64,000 bases of DNA from Chitinophagales bacterium (GTDB taxonomy: Bacteria; Bacteroidota; Bacteroidia; Chitinophagales; Chitinophagaceae), in contig JAATFV010000026.1 of assembly GCA_015655015.1 (NCBI GenBank), positions 1 to 64,000 on the forward strand, given 5' to 3'. The notes beneath the pieces were generated by a model. It saw only the letters and a program-made list of their open reading frames with translations, made no database searches and was not told the origin of the DNA. The stretch's first letter is position 1. Every line of letters starts with the position of its first letter. Positions 43,686-52,547 of the stretch are shown here, one piece after another. Made by a program: the position numbers and the translations under genes.

Positions 43686-44930
43686 TCAATGGCTTACGAC
43701 CGGCAGCGCACCCCGCTTGTGCTGGTATTTGAACGCAAATGGAAAAACGATCCCCAGCAGGAGGGCATACCCGGCGAAGACGAACCAGATGCTGTGCCAG
43801 TCCTTGACGCCGTCCACGGTGAAATGGTCCACGACCCAGCCGCTGCCGACGCCGCCCAGGAAAGCCCCGAGCCCATTGGTCATGATCATGAACAAACCCT
43901 GGGCACTGGCCCGGATGGTGATGGGGGCTTCTTTTTCGATGAACAGCGAACCGGAGATATTGAAGAAATCGAAGGCCATCCCATAGACGATCATGGAGAG
44001 CACGAGGAAAATCAGGCCGCTGCCGGGATTGCCGATGCCGAATAAGCCAAAGCGGAATACCCAGGCGAAGATGCTCATGATCATTACTTTTTTTATACCG
44101 AACCGGTTGAGGAAAAAGGGAATGGTTAGAATGAAAAGGGTTTCGGAGATCTGGGATATGGAAGTGAGGAGATTGGGATGTTGCACCCCAAAACTATCCG
44201 GATAGACCTTGGAAAAGTCGCTGATAAAGGGTAGGCCGAATGCGTTCGTGATCTGCAAAGCGGCGCCCAGGAACATGGCGAAAAGGAAGAATACGGCCAT
44301 TTTCCGTTGTTTGAACAGGACAAAGGCATCCAGGCCCAGGGAAGAGGCAAAACTTTTCTTTTCCGTTGTCTTCACAGGCGTACAGGCGGGCATGGTGAAG
44401 GCGTAGATGCCCAGCAATAACCCGGACCCGGCACTGACATACAGTTGCATCGGGCTGGCCGTCCAGCCGCAAATGTCCACCGCCCACATGGCGAAGATAA
44501 AGCCAACGGTCCCCCAGACACGGATCGGCGGGAAGATCTCTACGATATTGAAGCCTTTTTTCTCCAGCACGATATAGGATACGGTATTGTTCAAAGCGAT
44601 GGTTGGCATATAAAACATGGCATTGAGCAGCATAATGATGTAGAGAGTGGGATAATCATGGATCGTGGAAGCCCAGATCAATAATCCCGCTCCGATAATA
44701 TGGCAGGTTCCCAGCAGCCTTTCCGCATTGATCCACCGGTCAGCCAGGATGCCCAGCAACCCCGGCATGAAGAGAGAGGCTATCCCCATGGTGCCATATA
44801 CACTTGCTACTTCCCCGCCGGTGAATTTCAGCGTTACGATCATGTATTTCCCCAGTGAGATAAGCCAGGAGCCCCATACGAAAAATTGCAAAAAATTCAT
44901 GAGGATGAGACGAAGCTTGATATTCATCAT
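43686..44930 (-). CDS. Nucleoside/H+ symporter, NupG/XapB-type MFS
   Basis: A 414-residue MFS protein with about 12 hydrophobic segments. The start (NIKLRLILMNFLQFFVWGSW) and GTMGIASLFMPGLLGILADRW are characteristic of the nucleoside:H+ symporter family (NupG, XapB). It should import nucleosides. It is divergent from mqnE, whose pathway passes through nucleoside-like intermediates (futalosine), and shares its 198-bp upstream region. Alternative start at the second Met (44927) makes no difference. Confidence 0.88.
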   Translation of the reverse strand: MMNIKLRLILMNFLQFFVWGSWLISLGKYMIVTLKFTGGEVASVYGTMGIASLFMPGLLGILADRWINAERLLGTCHIIGAGLLIWASTIHDYPTLYIIMLLNAMFYMPTIALNNTVSYIVLEKKGFNIVEIFPPIRVWGTVGFIFAMWAVDICGWTASPMQLYVSAGSGLLLGIYAFTMPACTPVKTTEKKSFASSLGLDAFVLFKQRKMAVFFLFAMFLGAALQITNAFGLPFISDFSKVYPDSFGVQHPNLLTSISQISETLFILTIPFFLNRFGIKKVMIMSIFAWVFRFGLFGIGNPGSGLIFLVLSMIVYGMAFDFFNISGSLFIEKEAPITIRASAQGLFMIMTNGLGAFLGGVGSGWVVDHFTVDGVKDWHSIWFVFAGYALLLGIVFPFAFKYQHKRGALPVVSH

Positions 44931-44986
44931 ATTACCCGGGGTTGATTTTGGTTTAATTAGGGAAGATAAAGAATTTTCGTAAGGAA

Positions 44987-45015
44987 AATGGCCCCTGGCG
45001 GCTTGCGGGGCCCAT
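44987..45015. other. Hairpin in the NupG/mqnE intergenic region
   Basis: ATGGCCCC (44984-44991) and GGGGCCCAT (45007-45015) can pair with one bulge around a short GC-rich loop, flanked by A/T runs on both sides. It lies in the leader of the minus-strand NupG-like gene and could act as attenuator or insulate the two divergent units. Confidence 0.35.
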
Positions 45016-45059
45016 AAAAAGACATATATGGATCCAGTTAATGTTTCTACCCTAACAAT

Positions 45060-45107
45060 CTATGACTTAATCCACGACTCAATCTATGAGTTAATTCATA
45101 ACTTTGC
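45060..45107. repeat. 12-bp tandem repeats upstream of mqnE
   Basis: Four 12-bp units run head to tail: CTATGACTTAAT (45060-45071), CCACGACTCAAT (45072-45083), CTATGAGTTAAT (45084-45095) and TCATAACTTTGC (45096-45107). The first three fit CYAYGAsTYAAT; the last is diverged and contains the -7 box. The exact 12-bp period and the position over the -33 region suggest a regulator-binding array. Confidence 0.7.
45099..45106 (+). promoter_or_regulatory. -7 element of mqnE
   Basis: TAACTTTG is an exact TAnnTTTG match, 22 bp upstream of the mqnE ATG. No TTTG -33 box is present; the 12-bp repeats occupy that position, which hints at activator dependence. Confidence 0.6.
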
Positions 45108-45128
45108 TACAGAATAAAAAGAATCGCC

Positions 45129-46301
45129 ATGAGCACAAAGACCCAGGTAGAAACTATTATAAGAACGACGGACAAGGGATTGCAGCTAATCGGAGAAAAG
45201 GTACTTGCAGGAGAACGGATAACGCCGGCCGAAGGATTGGAACTTTTCGGGAAGGGAGGACTTCCCTATTTAGGCGCTCTCGCCAATCATGTTCGCGAAA
45301 GATTGCATGGCGACAAGACGTATTTCAATCGTAATTTCCATATAGAGCCCACCAATGTCTGTGTTTTCACCTGCAACTTTTGCGCCTATTCCCGGGTCTA
45401 TGCACACCGCGACGAAGGCTGGGAATTGACCCAGCAGCAGATGCTGGATATCGTAAAAAAATATGATGGCAAACCTGTCACGGAGGTCCATATCGTAGGC
45501 GGCGTCCACCCGAAGATGAACCTCGAATTCTTTATCGAACTGCTCCAAAAGATAAAGGCACATCGTCCCGATCTCCATATAAAAGGTTTTACCGCTGTGG
45601 AACTGGACTATATGTTCCGTAAGGCAAAGCTAACCGTAGAAGAAGGCATGAAAAGATTACACGAGGCCGGGCTGCAATCAATGCCGGGCGGCGGCGCCGA
45701 GATCTTCCACCCCGACATCCGCGATGTCATCTGTCCCGACAAGGTCGATGCCGATGGCTGGCTGAAGATCCATGAAGCGGCTCACCGGGAGGGTATGCAT
45801 ACGAATGCTACCATGCTCTACGGTCATATCGAATCTTATGCCCATCGCATCGATCATATGGAGCGCCTGCGGGAGCTGCAGGACAGGACCGGAGGTTTCA
45901 ATACGTTCATTCCCCTGAAATTCCGGAATAAGGACAATGATATGAGCCATGTGCCTGAGTCCTCGGTGATAGAGGATATGAAGCTCTATGCCGTCGCCAG
46001 GTTATATATGGATAATTTCCCTCATCTGAAAGCTTACTGGCCGATGCTGGGAAGACAGAATGCCCAGCTGACCCTCTCTTTTGGGGTCAATGACCTGGAT
46101 GGCACCATCGACGATACCACAAAGATCTATTCGATGGCAGGCAGCGAGGAGCAGACCCCCAGTCTGTCTACGGCTCAGCTGGTGTCCCTGATCAAGCAGG
46201 TGGGACGGGAGCCGGTAGAGAGGGATACGTTATATAACGAGGTGAGGAACTATAAGGATATCGACCTCAATACGATCGAAATGGATGTTTCGTTGAATTA
46301 A
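45129..46301 (+). CDS. mqnE: Aminofutalosine synthase MqnE (radical SAM)
   Basis: A 390-residue radical SAM enzyme. The 4Fe-4S cluster motif CxxxCxxC is Cys78, Cys82 and Cys85 in VCVFTCNFCAYSR; VHIVGGVHPKMN, GLQSMPGGGAEIF and LKFRNKDNDMSH are typical of MqnE. It joins 3-[(1-carboxyvinyl)oxy]benzoate to the SAM-derived adenosyl radical to make aminofutalosine in the alternative menaquinone pathway. MqnC is the main alternative, but SMPGGGAEIF and the length favour MqnE. Transcription probably starts just downstream of the TAACTTTG element. Confidence 0.93.
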   Translation: MSTKTQVETIIRTTDKGLQLIGEKVLAGERITPAEGLELFGKGGLPYLGALANHVRERLHGDKTYFNRNFHIEPTNVCVFTCNFCAYSRVYAHRDEGWELTQQQMLDIVKKYDGKPVTEVHIVGGVHPKMNLEFFIELLQKIKAHRPDLHIKGFTAVELDYMFRKAKLTVEEGMKRLHEAGLQSMPGGGAEIFHPDIRDVICPDKVDADGWLKIHEAAHREGMHTNATMLYGHIESYAHRIDHMERLRELQDRTGGFNTFIPLKFRNKDNDMSHVPESSVIEDMKLYAVARLYMDNFPHLKAYWPMLGRQNAQLTLSFGVNDLDGTIDDTTKIYSMAGSEEQTPSLSTAQLVSLIKQVGREPVERDTLYNEVRNYKDIDLNTIEMDVSLN

Positions 46302-46315
46302 GGGGTTATCAATTT

Positions 46316-48676
46316 TTACTCCGTTCGCAAAGATTTTACCGGGTTCATCGTGGCTGCCCTCAATGACTGATAGCTGACGGTGAGCAGGGTTACCACCAGG
46401 GTGCCTGCGCCGGCAAGGGCGAAGATCCACCAGGATAGCCCCGTATGATGTTGATAGCTTTGCAGCCATTTTTGCATAAGGAGATAACCGATGGGCATCG
46501 AGATAAAAAAGGAGATGACCACCAGCTTGAAGAAATCCTTTGACAGCAGGCCCCAGAGAACGATGACCCGGGCGCCAAGCACCTTGCGGACTCCGATCTC
46601 TTTGGTGCGCTGTTCGGCTACGAAGGAGGCCAGCCCGAAGAGACCCAGGCAGGAGATGAAGATGGCCAGTGAGGTAAAGACAGCAGCCAGGTTGCCAATA
46701 CGTTCTTCGGCTTCGAACTTACGTTCGTATTCTTCATCCATGAACTGGTAGACAAAGGGACTGCTGGGGTTGTATTTTTTGAAGAAAGGAGCCAGTGCGT
46801 CGAGGGTCGCATGTACGGATTTGCCTGGGTTTAGCCGCATAGTGATAGTGTTCACATATCTGTCTCCCAGAAAGATAGCCGGTGAAACATCTTCGTAAGG
46901 GGAATTGGTGATCATGTTGTTGACGACGCCGATGACCCTGTAGCTTCTTCCAAAGAATTTTACGGTCTCGCCCACAGGATGGGGAATGCCGATGGCTTTA
47001 ACGGCTGCATCGTTCAGGATCATAGCGCTGGAATCCGTGGCAAATTCGCGGCTGAAGTCACGACCTTGCAGGACATGCCAGCCTATCGTCTTGCCGAACT
47101 CCCGCGATACGTTGACATTGCGGAAAAAAATAGTTTGCTGGCCGGGTGTCTTGCCCCTCCAGTCCAGATCGTTGCCATCCTCAAACCCTGTGACCTTCAT
47201 GTTGGATGTGGCCATGGAAGCTACCAGGTGTTGCTGTAAAAGCTCATCACGCAGCGCCTCGTAATGCGTATATATATCCGGGGTGTTCATGTCGATAGTA
47301 AGCAGCCCTTCCCGGTCATAGCCGACGGGCTGATCCTTCGCATATTGGATCTGGCGAAAGACGATAACGGTCCCGATTATGAGGATCAGCGACACACTGA
47401 ATTGCAGCACCACCAGGATCTTTCGCGGCAGGGAGGCATAACGCCCGGGACGAAATGTCCCTTTCAGCACTTTTATCGGATCGAAATGCGAAAGGTAAAA
47501 GGCCGGATAGCTGCCGGCAAGAAAGCCGGTGATCCCGATAAAAGCCATAGCGAGGGTCCAGAAAAGTAGATTACCCCAGGGCACGGACATGGTTTTAGCG
47601 GCTATCGAATTGAAGAAAGGCAGGGAGACCTGCACCAGCACAATCGACAGGACAAAGGCAAGGCTTGCCACCAGGATCGATTCAGTGAGGAACTGGAGGA
47701 CAAGCTGTTGTTTGAGTGAGCCGACCGTCTTACGGATGCCCACCTCCTTTGCTCTTTTTTCGCTTCTGGCAGTGGACAGGTTCATGAAATTGATGCAGGC
47801 CAGCAGCAGGACGGATACCCCGATGATGCCGAAAAGCCAGACGAACTGGATACGACCTCCGGTGGCCTTGCCATTGGTAAATTCGTTGTAAAGATGCAAT
47901 TTGTCCAGCGGGTGGATCAGGGCCTCTTCTTTGAGCTCCTTCACATATGGAGTGGGCAAATTCCTGACCCGTTGGGTAGCCTGTTCGGCGGTGATATGAT
48001 CTGCCAGCTGAACATATAGCTGCCCGTTATGATCGTTCCAGGTGGTATTGTTGGCGTGATAGCCGTTGTCTGCATTGTTCCAGGGCAGGATCAGCCGGAT
48101 GCCTGCAAAGGTCGTATTCTGAGGCAGGTCTTCATACACGCCACCTACTTTGAGTTCCAGCCGGCCGTCATACTTGAAAGTCTTATTGATGGGGTCGTCA
48201 TAACCGAAAAGGGCTTTGGCCAGCGAGGCGGAGATCAGTGCGGTGCTGGGGTCCTTTTGTGAAGCCAGGCTGCCCCCGAGTATTTTAAAGGTGAACATCT
48301 CTGGTAGCTCGTTCTCTGCCCAGAGGGCGTTTGCCGTCAGTTTTTTATCGCCGGCAGCGATCAGGTGCCTGCTGCCGTCATGGACGAGGGCGACGCTGCT
48401 GAAGATATCCTTGTACTGGCTGCGGAAAGCCTTTCCCATCGGCATGGTCACGGTGGAGCCGGTATAGGTCCATTCGGGAGTGATCTGTGTGATCATCGCC
48501 TGTGCGATACGCTTATGATTGGTATGGTAGTGGTCGAAGGTCAGCTCGTCGGTGATCCATAGTCCGATAAGGATGGCGATGGCCATGCCTGTGGCGAGGC
48601 CGGCGATGTTGATGGCGCTATATCCCTTGTTCTTGAGAAGGTGACGCCACGCAATGCGGAAATAGGTTTTGAACAT
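46316..48676 (-). CDS. FtsX/MacB-type ABC transporter permease
   Basis: A 786-residue permease of the kind very common in Bacteroidota: an N-terminal helix (YFRIAWRHLLKNKGYSAINI), a MacB_PCD periplasmic domain, three helices, a second periplasmic domain, and a final FtsX domain with EQRTKEIGVRKVLGA and the end NPVKSLRTE. Both halves carry the signature KRAKEVGIRKTVGS/TKEIGVRKVLGA, showing internal duplication. Members export peptides, lipoproteins or antimicrobials with a separate ATPase, none of which is adjacent. It ends 14 bp from the convergent mqnE stop. Confidence 0.92.
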   Translation of the reverse strand: MFKTYFRIAWRHLLKNKGYSAINIAGLATGMAIAILIGLWITDELTFDHYHTNHKRIAQAMITQITPEWTYTGSTVTMPMGKAFRSQYKDIFSSVALVHDGSRHLIAAGDKKLTANALWAENELPEMFTFKILGGSLASQKDPSTALISASLAKALFGYDDPINKTFKYDGRLELKVGGVYEDLPQNTTFAGIRLILPWNNADNGYHANNTTWNDHNGQLYVQLADHITAEQATQRVRNLPTPYVKELKEEALIHPLDKLHLYNEFTNGKATGGRIQFVWLFGIIGVSVLLLACINFMNLSTARSEKRAKEVGIRKTVGSLKQQLVLQFLTESILVASLAFVLSIVLVQVSLPFFNSIAAKTMSVPWGNLLFWTLAMAFIGITGFLAGSYPAFYLSHFDPIKVLKGTFRPGRYASLPRKILVVLQFSVSLILIIGTVIVFRQIQYAKDQPVGYDREGLLTIDMNTPDIYTHYEALRDELLQQHLVASMATSNMKVTGFEDGNDLDWRGKTPGQQTIFFRNVNVSREFGKTIGWHVLQGRDFSREFATDSSAMILNDAAVKAIGIPHPVGETVKFFGRSYRVIGVVNNMITNSPYEDVSPAIFLGDRYVNTITMRLNPGKSVHATLDALAPFFKKYNPSSPFVYQFMDEEYERKFEAEERIGNLAAVFTSLAIFISCLGLFGLASFVAEQRTKEIGVRKVLGARVIVLWGLLSKDFFKLVVISFFISMPIGYLLMQKWLQSYQHHTGLSWWIFALAGAGTLVVTLLTVSYQSLRAATMNPVKSLRTE

Positions 48677-48873
48677 GGTTACTTTTTAGCAGTGTTAGTT
48701 AAATTACACGAACGCGTTGGGAAGCGTCTCAGGCCCCCGGAAAGGGATCAAGGGAAATGCCGGATTTCTTATCTGCTGAGGATCAATATACAATGAACAG
48801 GTCCGCAATATAAATGTGCGGAAATGATACAATGTGTGTGCGGTTGCGGATGCCGCAGCGGGTCAGGTGATCG

Positions 48874-50301
48874 CTAACACTCGCTTAGTCCCAGGGGGAT
48901 CTGCACCGCCAGGCCCCCGTCGGACGTCTCTTTGTATTTGGAGTTCATGTCCTGCGCCGTGCTCCACATGGTGCTGATGACGGCATCCAGCGATACTTTC
49001 GCAAAATCGGGGGTGCTTTGCAAAGCCAGCTGGGAGGCGGTGATAGCTTTGATGGCCCCCATGGTATTTCTTTCGATGCAGGGGATCTGCACCAATCCGC
49101 CGATAGGGTCGCAGGTAAGTCCCAGGTGATGTTCCATGGCTATTTCTGCGGCCATCATCGCTTGTCGCTGGGATCCGCCCACACATTCCGTCAGTGCTGC
49201 GGCTGCCATGGCTGAAGATACGCCGATCTCGGCCTGGCATCCGCCCATTGCCGCGGAGATAGTAGCTCCTTTTTTGAAGATACTTCCTATTTCGGAAGCT
49301 GTCAGCATAAACTGAATGATCTTTTCCTCATTAAGCCCGTCACAAAAAAGGGCATAATATTGCAGAACGGCTGGGATCACGCCGGCTGCGCCATTGGTAG
49401 GGGCCGTGACTACTCGTCCGAAAGAGGCATTTTCTTCGTTGACCGCCAGGGCAAAACAGCTTACCCAGTCCAGGATATATTTAAAATCACTGCCGCCGGC
49501 CCGGATGGCCTGTACCCAGGATTCAAATCCGTCGTAGGTCCTTCCTCCGATCAGTTTCCTGTTGAGAGCCGCTGCCCGACGTTTGACATTCAGGCCGCCG
49601 GGGAGCATGCCTTCGGAATGGCAGCCCCGGTAGATGCATTCTTTCATGGTTTGCCAGATATTCAGGACTCCGCTGCGTGTCTCCCTGTCCGTACGCCAGG
49701 CGCCTTCATTTTCCATGACCACTTCACTGATGCTCATGCCCGTCTTCCGGCACCAGTGCAGCAGGTCTGCGTTAGTGTTGATGGGAAAAGGTAATTGTAC
49801 AGCCGCGCCGCCGCCGGCCTCCTCCCCTTCTTTTTTTACAAACCCGCCTCCGATAGAGTACCAGGTCTCGGCCAGTTGGGTTCCGTTGCGGAGGGTTGCC
49901 AGGAAGGTCATGGCATTGGGGTGATAAGGAAGGGTTTCGGTATAGAGAAAGGAGATATCTGTAATGGGATCAAAGTCGATCTCCTGCGAGCCTTTTATAC
50001 GGAGTCGTTTACGGGTAAGGATGCCCTGTATGGTAGAATCGATCATTCCGATATCGAAGGTCACGGGGTCTTCGCCGGCCAGGCCCAGCTGTATGGCGAT
50101 GTCGGTGCCATGGCCTTTACCTGTCTTAGCCAGGGAACCGTATAATAAGACCTGCAGGGTGACGAGTTGGGAAAGATCATGTTGCTGTTCCAGGGAGGCG
50201 GTGAAACGTTGGGCTGCCCGCCAGGGGCCGAGGGTATGGGAGCTTGAGGGGCCGATACCGATTTTGAACATATCGAATACGGAAATGGATTCGTGTGGCA
50301 A
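48874..50301 (-). CDS. sdaA: L-serine ammonia-lyase, single-chain iron-sulfur type
   Basis: A 475-residue enzyme with both SdaA domains fused in one chain: the beta domain begins at [20 protein letters not shown], and the alpha domain has [15 protein letters not shown]. Cysteines for the 4Fe-4S cluster are in [31 protein letters not shown]. It deaminates L-serine to pyruvate and ammonia. A TATCTTTG promoter element lies 17 bp upstream of the ATG, so the leader is very short. Confidence 0.95.
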   Translation of the reverse strand: MPHESISVFDMFKIGIGPSSSHTLGPWRAAQRFTASLEQQHDLSQLVTLQVLLYGSLAKTGKGHGTDIAIQLGLAGEDPVTFDIGMIDSTIQGILTRKRLRIKGSQEIDFDPITDISFLYTETLPYHPNAMTFLATLRNGTQLAETWYSIGGGFVKKEGEEAGGGAAVQLPFPINTNADLLHWCRKTGMSISEVVMENEGAWRTDRETRSGVLNIWQTMKECIYRGCHSEGMLPGGLNVKRRAAALNRKLIGGRTYDGFESWVQAIRAGGSDFKYILDWVSCFALAVNEENASFGRVVTAPTNGAAGVIPAVLQYYALFCDGLNEEKIIQFMLTASEIGSIFKKGATISAAMGGCQAEIGVSSAMAAAALTECVGGSQRQAMMAAEIAMEHHLGLTCDPIGGLVQIPCIERNTMGAIKAITASQLALQSTPDFAKVSLDAVISTMWSTAQDMNSKYKETSDGGLAVQIPLGLSEC

Positions 50302-50317
50302 GGGATGTGAGTTTTGG

Positions 50318-50325
50318 CAAAGATA
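50318..50325 (-). promoter_or_regulatory. -7 element of the serine dehydratase gene
   Basis: The minus strand reads TATCTTTG, an exact TAnnTTTG match, ending 16 bp before the ATG at 50301. The predicted leader is about 10 nt. Confidence 0.55.
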
Positions 50326-50919
50326 TTACCTTTCAGGTTTCTAATTAAAGGTTTACAATTTGGAGATTAGACCAAAAACATTAAATTGCGTTTCCTTCTT
50401 GCTATTCACTTTTCTTTGCTATTCATTTTTCATCTAAACCTTCTTTGCCCGTTGTGGGATGGGGCCGGTAAGACTCTTGTTGCGGCAGTAATAAATCTTT
50501 TATTAAATCCATCATATATGAGTCGAATCAAAATTTGTCCCCGGCACGGGGAAGCCATGACCGAAATATTTTGTACAAGCAAACGCCATAAAGGTGTAAT
50601 TTGCTACCCTAAAAATGGTAGAGCTTTCCATTTTTGGGTATGCGAACGCTGTAGGGAAGATGCCCGTAAGAACTTATAGGCTTTTTGAAAAGCAATTTTA
50701 AACTATACGTTCCAGCATCTGACTTTTTATATGGGTGTCCTGCTATTCCTTTTCATCACCTTTCAATAGATGAGGTTATACCCCTTTTTGAACAGTGATG
50801 AAGTTATTTGATTTTAGAAAATCTTGCCGCGGCTCAAAAGAGCCGCTTACAGAACAAATATATAACCGTTTTACAACAATATCAAATTTTAATACAACTT
50901 TTTTATAACCTTATTCAAA
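50326..50919. other. Sparse 590-bp region with one possible small gene and a hairpin
   Basis: The only plausible gene is the 53-codon frame at 50518-50679. GCGGCTC (50829-50835), loop AAAA and GAGCCGC (50840-50846) form an exact 7-bp hairpin without a T-tract, 73 bp upstream of the helix-turn-helix gene. Nothing else is recognisable. Confidence 0.4.
50518..50679 (+). CDS. Small Cys-rich protein, unknown
   Basis: A 53-residue frame beginning MSRIKICPRHGEAM, with five Cys and two His arranged as CPRHG...FCTSKRH...ICYP...CERC, which could bind zinc. The frame extends upstream to 50386, but that part is a hydrophobic low-quality stretch, so the ATG at 50518 is preferred. I do not recognise the family. 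It lies 240 bp before a helix-turn-helix gene on the same strand. It may not be real. Confidence 0.4.
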   Translation: MSRIKICPRHGEAMTEIFCTSKRHKGVICYPKNGRAFHFWVCERCREDARKNL

Positions 50920-51471
50920 GTGACAGATCAGAAAAACCCGGTAAGAGACCAAGGCCAAAGGATTATCCGGTTTCGGCAGTATGCCTTTTTATTGGAAAAC
51001 ATATACACACAAGTGGAAATAGCTGAAATGCTGGGCGTTAAAAAGGAGAATTTTCACAAATATTACCTTGATCCTGACACATCGCCCGGTATTAAATTCC
51101 TCAATAAATTCGATGAAGTTTTTGGAGGAAAGATCAAAATACTGATCGATTACCTGAAAACATACAATAAAGGGGATCTTTCATTAGTTGAGGAACAACC
51201 ACGGGAAGAATACCTAAGATCAGGTCCCCTGAATGACTACATAGAATCATTAAAAGATCACATAAGAACATTAAAGGACGACCGAGAAATATCCAGGATA
51301 GACAGAGAGGCAGATAGAGGCCAAATTGCTTTCTTGCAACACCTTATAAACAGGCATTTACAGAATAATGTACCCGAAAAGACAGAAAGGCAAGTCTCCG
51401 GAGATTTTAATGTAAAAATCGTCGAACCGGAAAACGAACCCGGTGAAAGCGATAAAAATGAACGGGAATAA
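50920..51471 (+). CDS. Helix-turn-helix/coiled-coil protein, unknown
   Basis: A 183-residue protein with a GTG start at 50920. Residues about 20-80 form an XRE-like or phage-repressor-like helix-turn-helix (NIYTQVEIAEMLGVKKENFH followed by FLNKFDEVFGG). Residues 95-150 are a charged coiled coil (YIESLKDHIRTLKDDREISR), and the tail is acidic. This resembles regulators of mobile elements or toxin-antitoxin-type loci, but no partner is visible. The next Met (residue 37) would cut into the helix-turn-helix. A terminator hairpin follows at 51497. Confidence 0.65.
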   Translation: MTDQKNPVRDQGQRIIRFRQYAFLLENIYTQVEIAEMLGVKKENFHKYYLDPDTSPGIKFLNKFDEVFGGKIKILIDYLKTYNKGDLSLVEEQPREEYLRSGPLNDYIESLKDHIRTLKDDREISRIDREADRGQIAFLQHLINRHLQNNVPEKTERQVSGDFNVKIVEPENEPGESDKNERE

Positions 51472-51496
51472 GTAGATAATTGGTGAAGACACCTAC

Positions 51497-51529
51497 AAAA
51501 AAAAAAGCCCCTGTGGTTATGCAGGGGCT
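51497..51529 (-). terminator. Intrinsic terminator, minus strand
   Basis: AGCCCCTG (51506-51513) and CAGGGGCT (51522-51529) form a perfect 8-bp stem; on the minus strand ten T residues follow. It ends the FKBP lipoprotein gene, and its stem could also stop the convergent helix-turn-helix transcript. Confidence 0.9.
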
Positions 51530-51548
51530 GTTAGCAGGTAGTTCATGG

Positions 51549-52037
51549 TTACTGCACATCAAGCAGATGTATATTAAAAATCAGGATAGAATAAGCTGGA
51601 ATTACAATGTTGCCGGTAGTTGGTTCTTTTTGAGCCTGTCCCCCGTAACCGAGCGAAGGGGGAATATAAAGCCAAATGCTTCCTCCATTTTTAATTAGCG
51701 GCACCCCTTGCTGCCACCCATCGATCAGATTAGCCAGTTCCGTTGCAAAGCTGTTCTGCTGATCGAATAACTTTCCATTTGTCAATTGCCCCGTATAAGC
51801 CATGGTGATCTGAGAGCATTCCCCCGGCGTTGCCCCCATCCCGGCATTGTCAATCTTGTAATAGAACCCCCTGGGATGTAACGTTGCGCTAATGCCTACT
51901 GAGTCCAAATAATGCTTAACCTCCTGCTGTTCAGTCGTCGACGCTACAATTCCATCGTCACTATAAGAACATTTCTTCTTCGAACAGGAACTAAAACAAC
52001 AGGCAGCTATTACTAAACACCACAATAAATTCCGCAT
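51549..52037 (-). CDS. FKBP-type peptidyl-prolyl isomerase lipoprotein
   Basis: A 162-residue lipoprotein with a signal and lipobox (CCFSSC). After a linker the FKBP fold shows FYYKIDNAGMGATPGECSQI, TMAYTGQLTNGKLFD, GWQQGVPLIKNGGSIWLYIP and LGYGG. It catalyses cis-trans proline isomerisation and helps fold envelope proteins. Some conserved aromatic residues of the active site are replaced, so activity may be low. The promoter is at 52052-52059. Confidence 0.9.
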   Translation of the reverse strand: MRNLLWCLVIAACCFSSCSKKKCSYSDDGIVASTTEQQEVKHYLDSVGISATLHPRGFYYKIDNAGMGATPGECSQITMAYTGQLTNGKLFDQQNSFATELANLIDGWQQGVPLIKNGGSIWLYIPPSLGYGGQAQKEPTTGNIVIPAYSILIFNIHLLDVQ

Positions 52038-52051
52038 GAATTTTTTTTACG

Positions 52052-52059
52052 CAAATATA
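52052..52059 (-). promoter_or_regulatory. -7 element of the FKBP gene
   Basis: The minus strand reads TATATTTG, an exact TAnnTTTG match, 15 bp upstream of the ATG at 52037. Confidence 0.55.
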
Positions 52060-52126
52060 GTCCCTGTAATTAAAGACAACCTCTTTCTACGAATTGCTGC
52101 ACAAAATTAAAAAAAAGATATCTTTT

Positions 52127-52441
52127 TTAATTTTCGCCCTGCCGGCTAAGTAGTTCCCTGTAGCGTTGTTCATATTGGTCCCATTTATGCCGCTGGTAGA
52201 AAATGGCCGTGAACACTATAATGATCAGGAGGGCGACGAGCAGGACCATGGGATTGAAGTCGGTGCTGTTAGCCTCCATGGAAGCTCTTTTGTCCCATCC
52301 GGACTTTAGGCTGATAACGATGGGAACGGTGATCAGCAAGCCGATGGGTATTCCCACCAGGAACTGGCGGAGGGGCTTTTTCCGGCGATCCCGGTTTTGT
52401 TCCCAATACCGGATAAAATCCTTTTCTTCCTGTGTCAGCAT
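52127..52441 (-). CDS. Small two-helix membrane protein
   Basis: A 104-residue protein. A charged N-terminus (MLTQEEKDFIRYWEQNRDRR) leads into two hydrophobic helices (residues about 26-45 and 64-83), then a basic cytoplasmic tail (RHKWDQYEQRYRELLSRQ). Proteins of this layout are widespread and uncharacterised in Bacteroidota. A TACCTTTG promoter element at 52460-52467 supports a separate transcript. Confidence 0.8.
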   Translation of the reverse strand: MLTQEEKDFIRYWEQNRDRRKKPLRQFLVGIPIGLLITVPIVISLKSGWDKRASMEANSTDFNPMVLLVALLIIIVFTAIFYQRHKWDQYEQRYRELLSRQGEN

Positions 52442-52459
52442 GACTAATGGTTTGCCCTA

Positions 52460-52467
52460 CAAAGGTA
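52460..52467 (-). promoter_or_regulatory. -7 element of the two-helix membrane protein gene
   Basis: The minus strand reads TACCTTTG, an exact TAnnTTTG match, 19 bp before the ATG at 52441. Confidence 0.5.
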
Positions 52468-52547
52468 GCCAGGAGGCAGGATAATTTGTCATTTTCAATG
52501 TATTACGGGGAACTTTTTTTATCTTACGAGCTCAAAATCCATACGGT

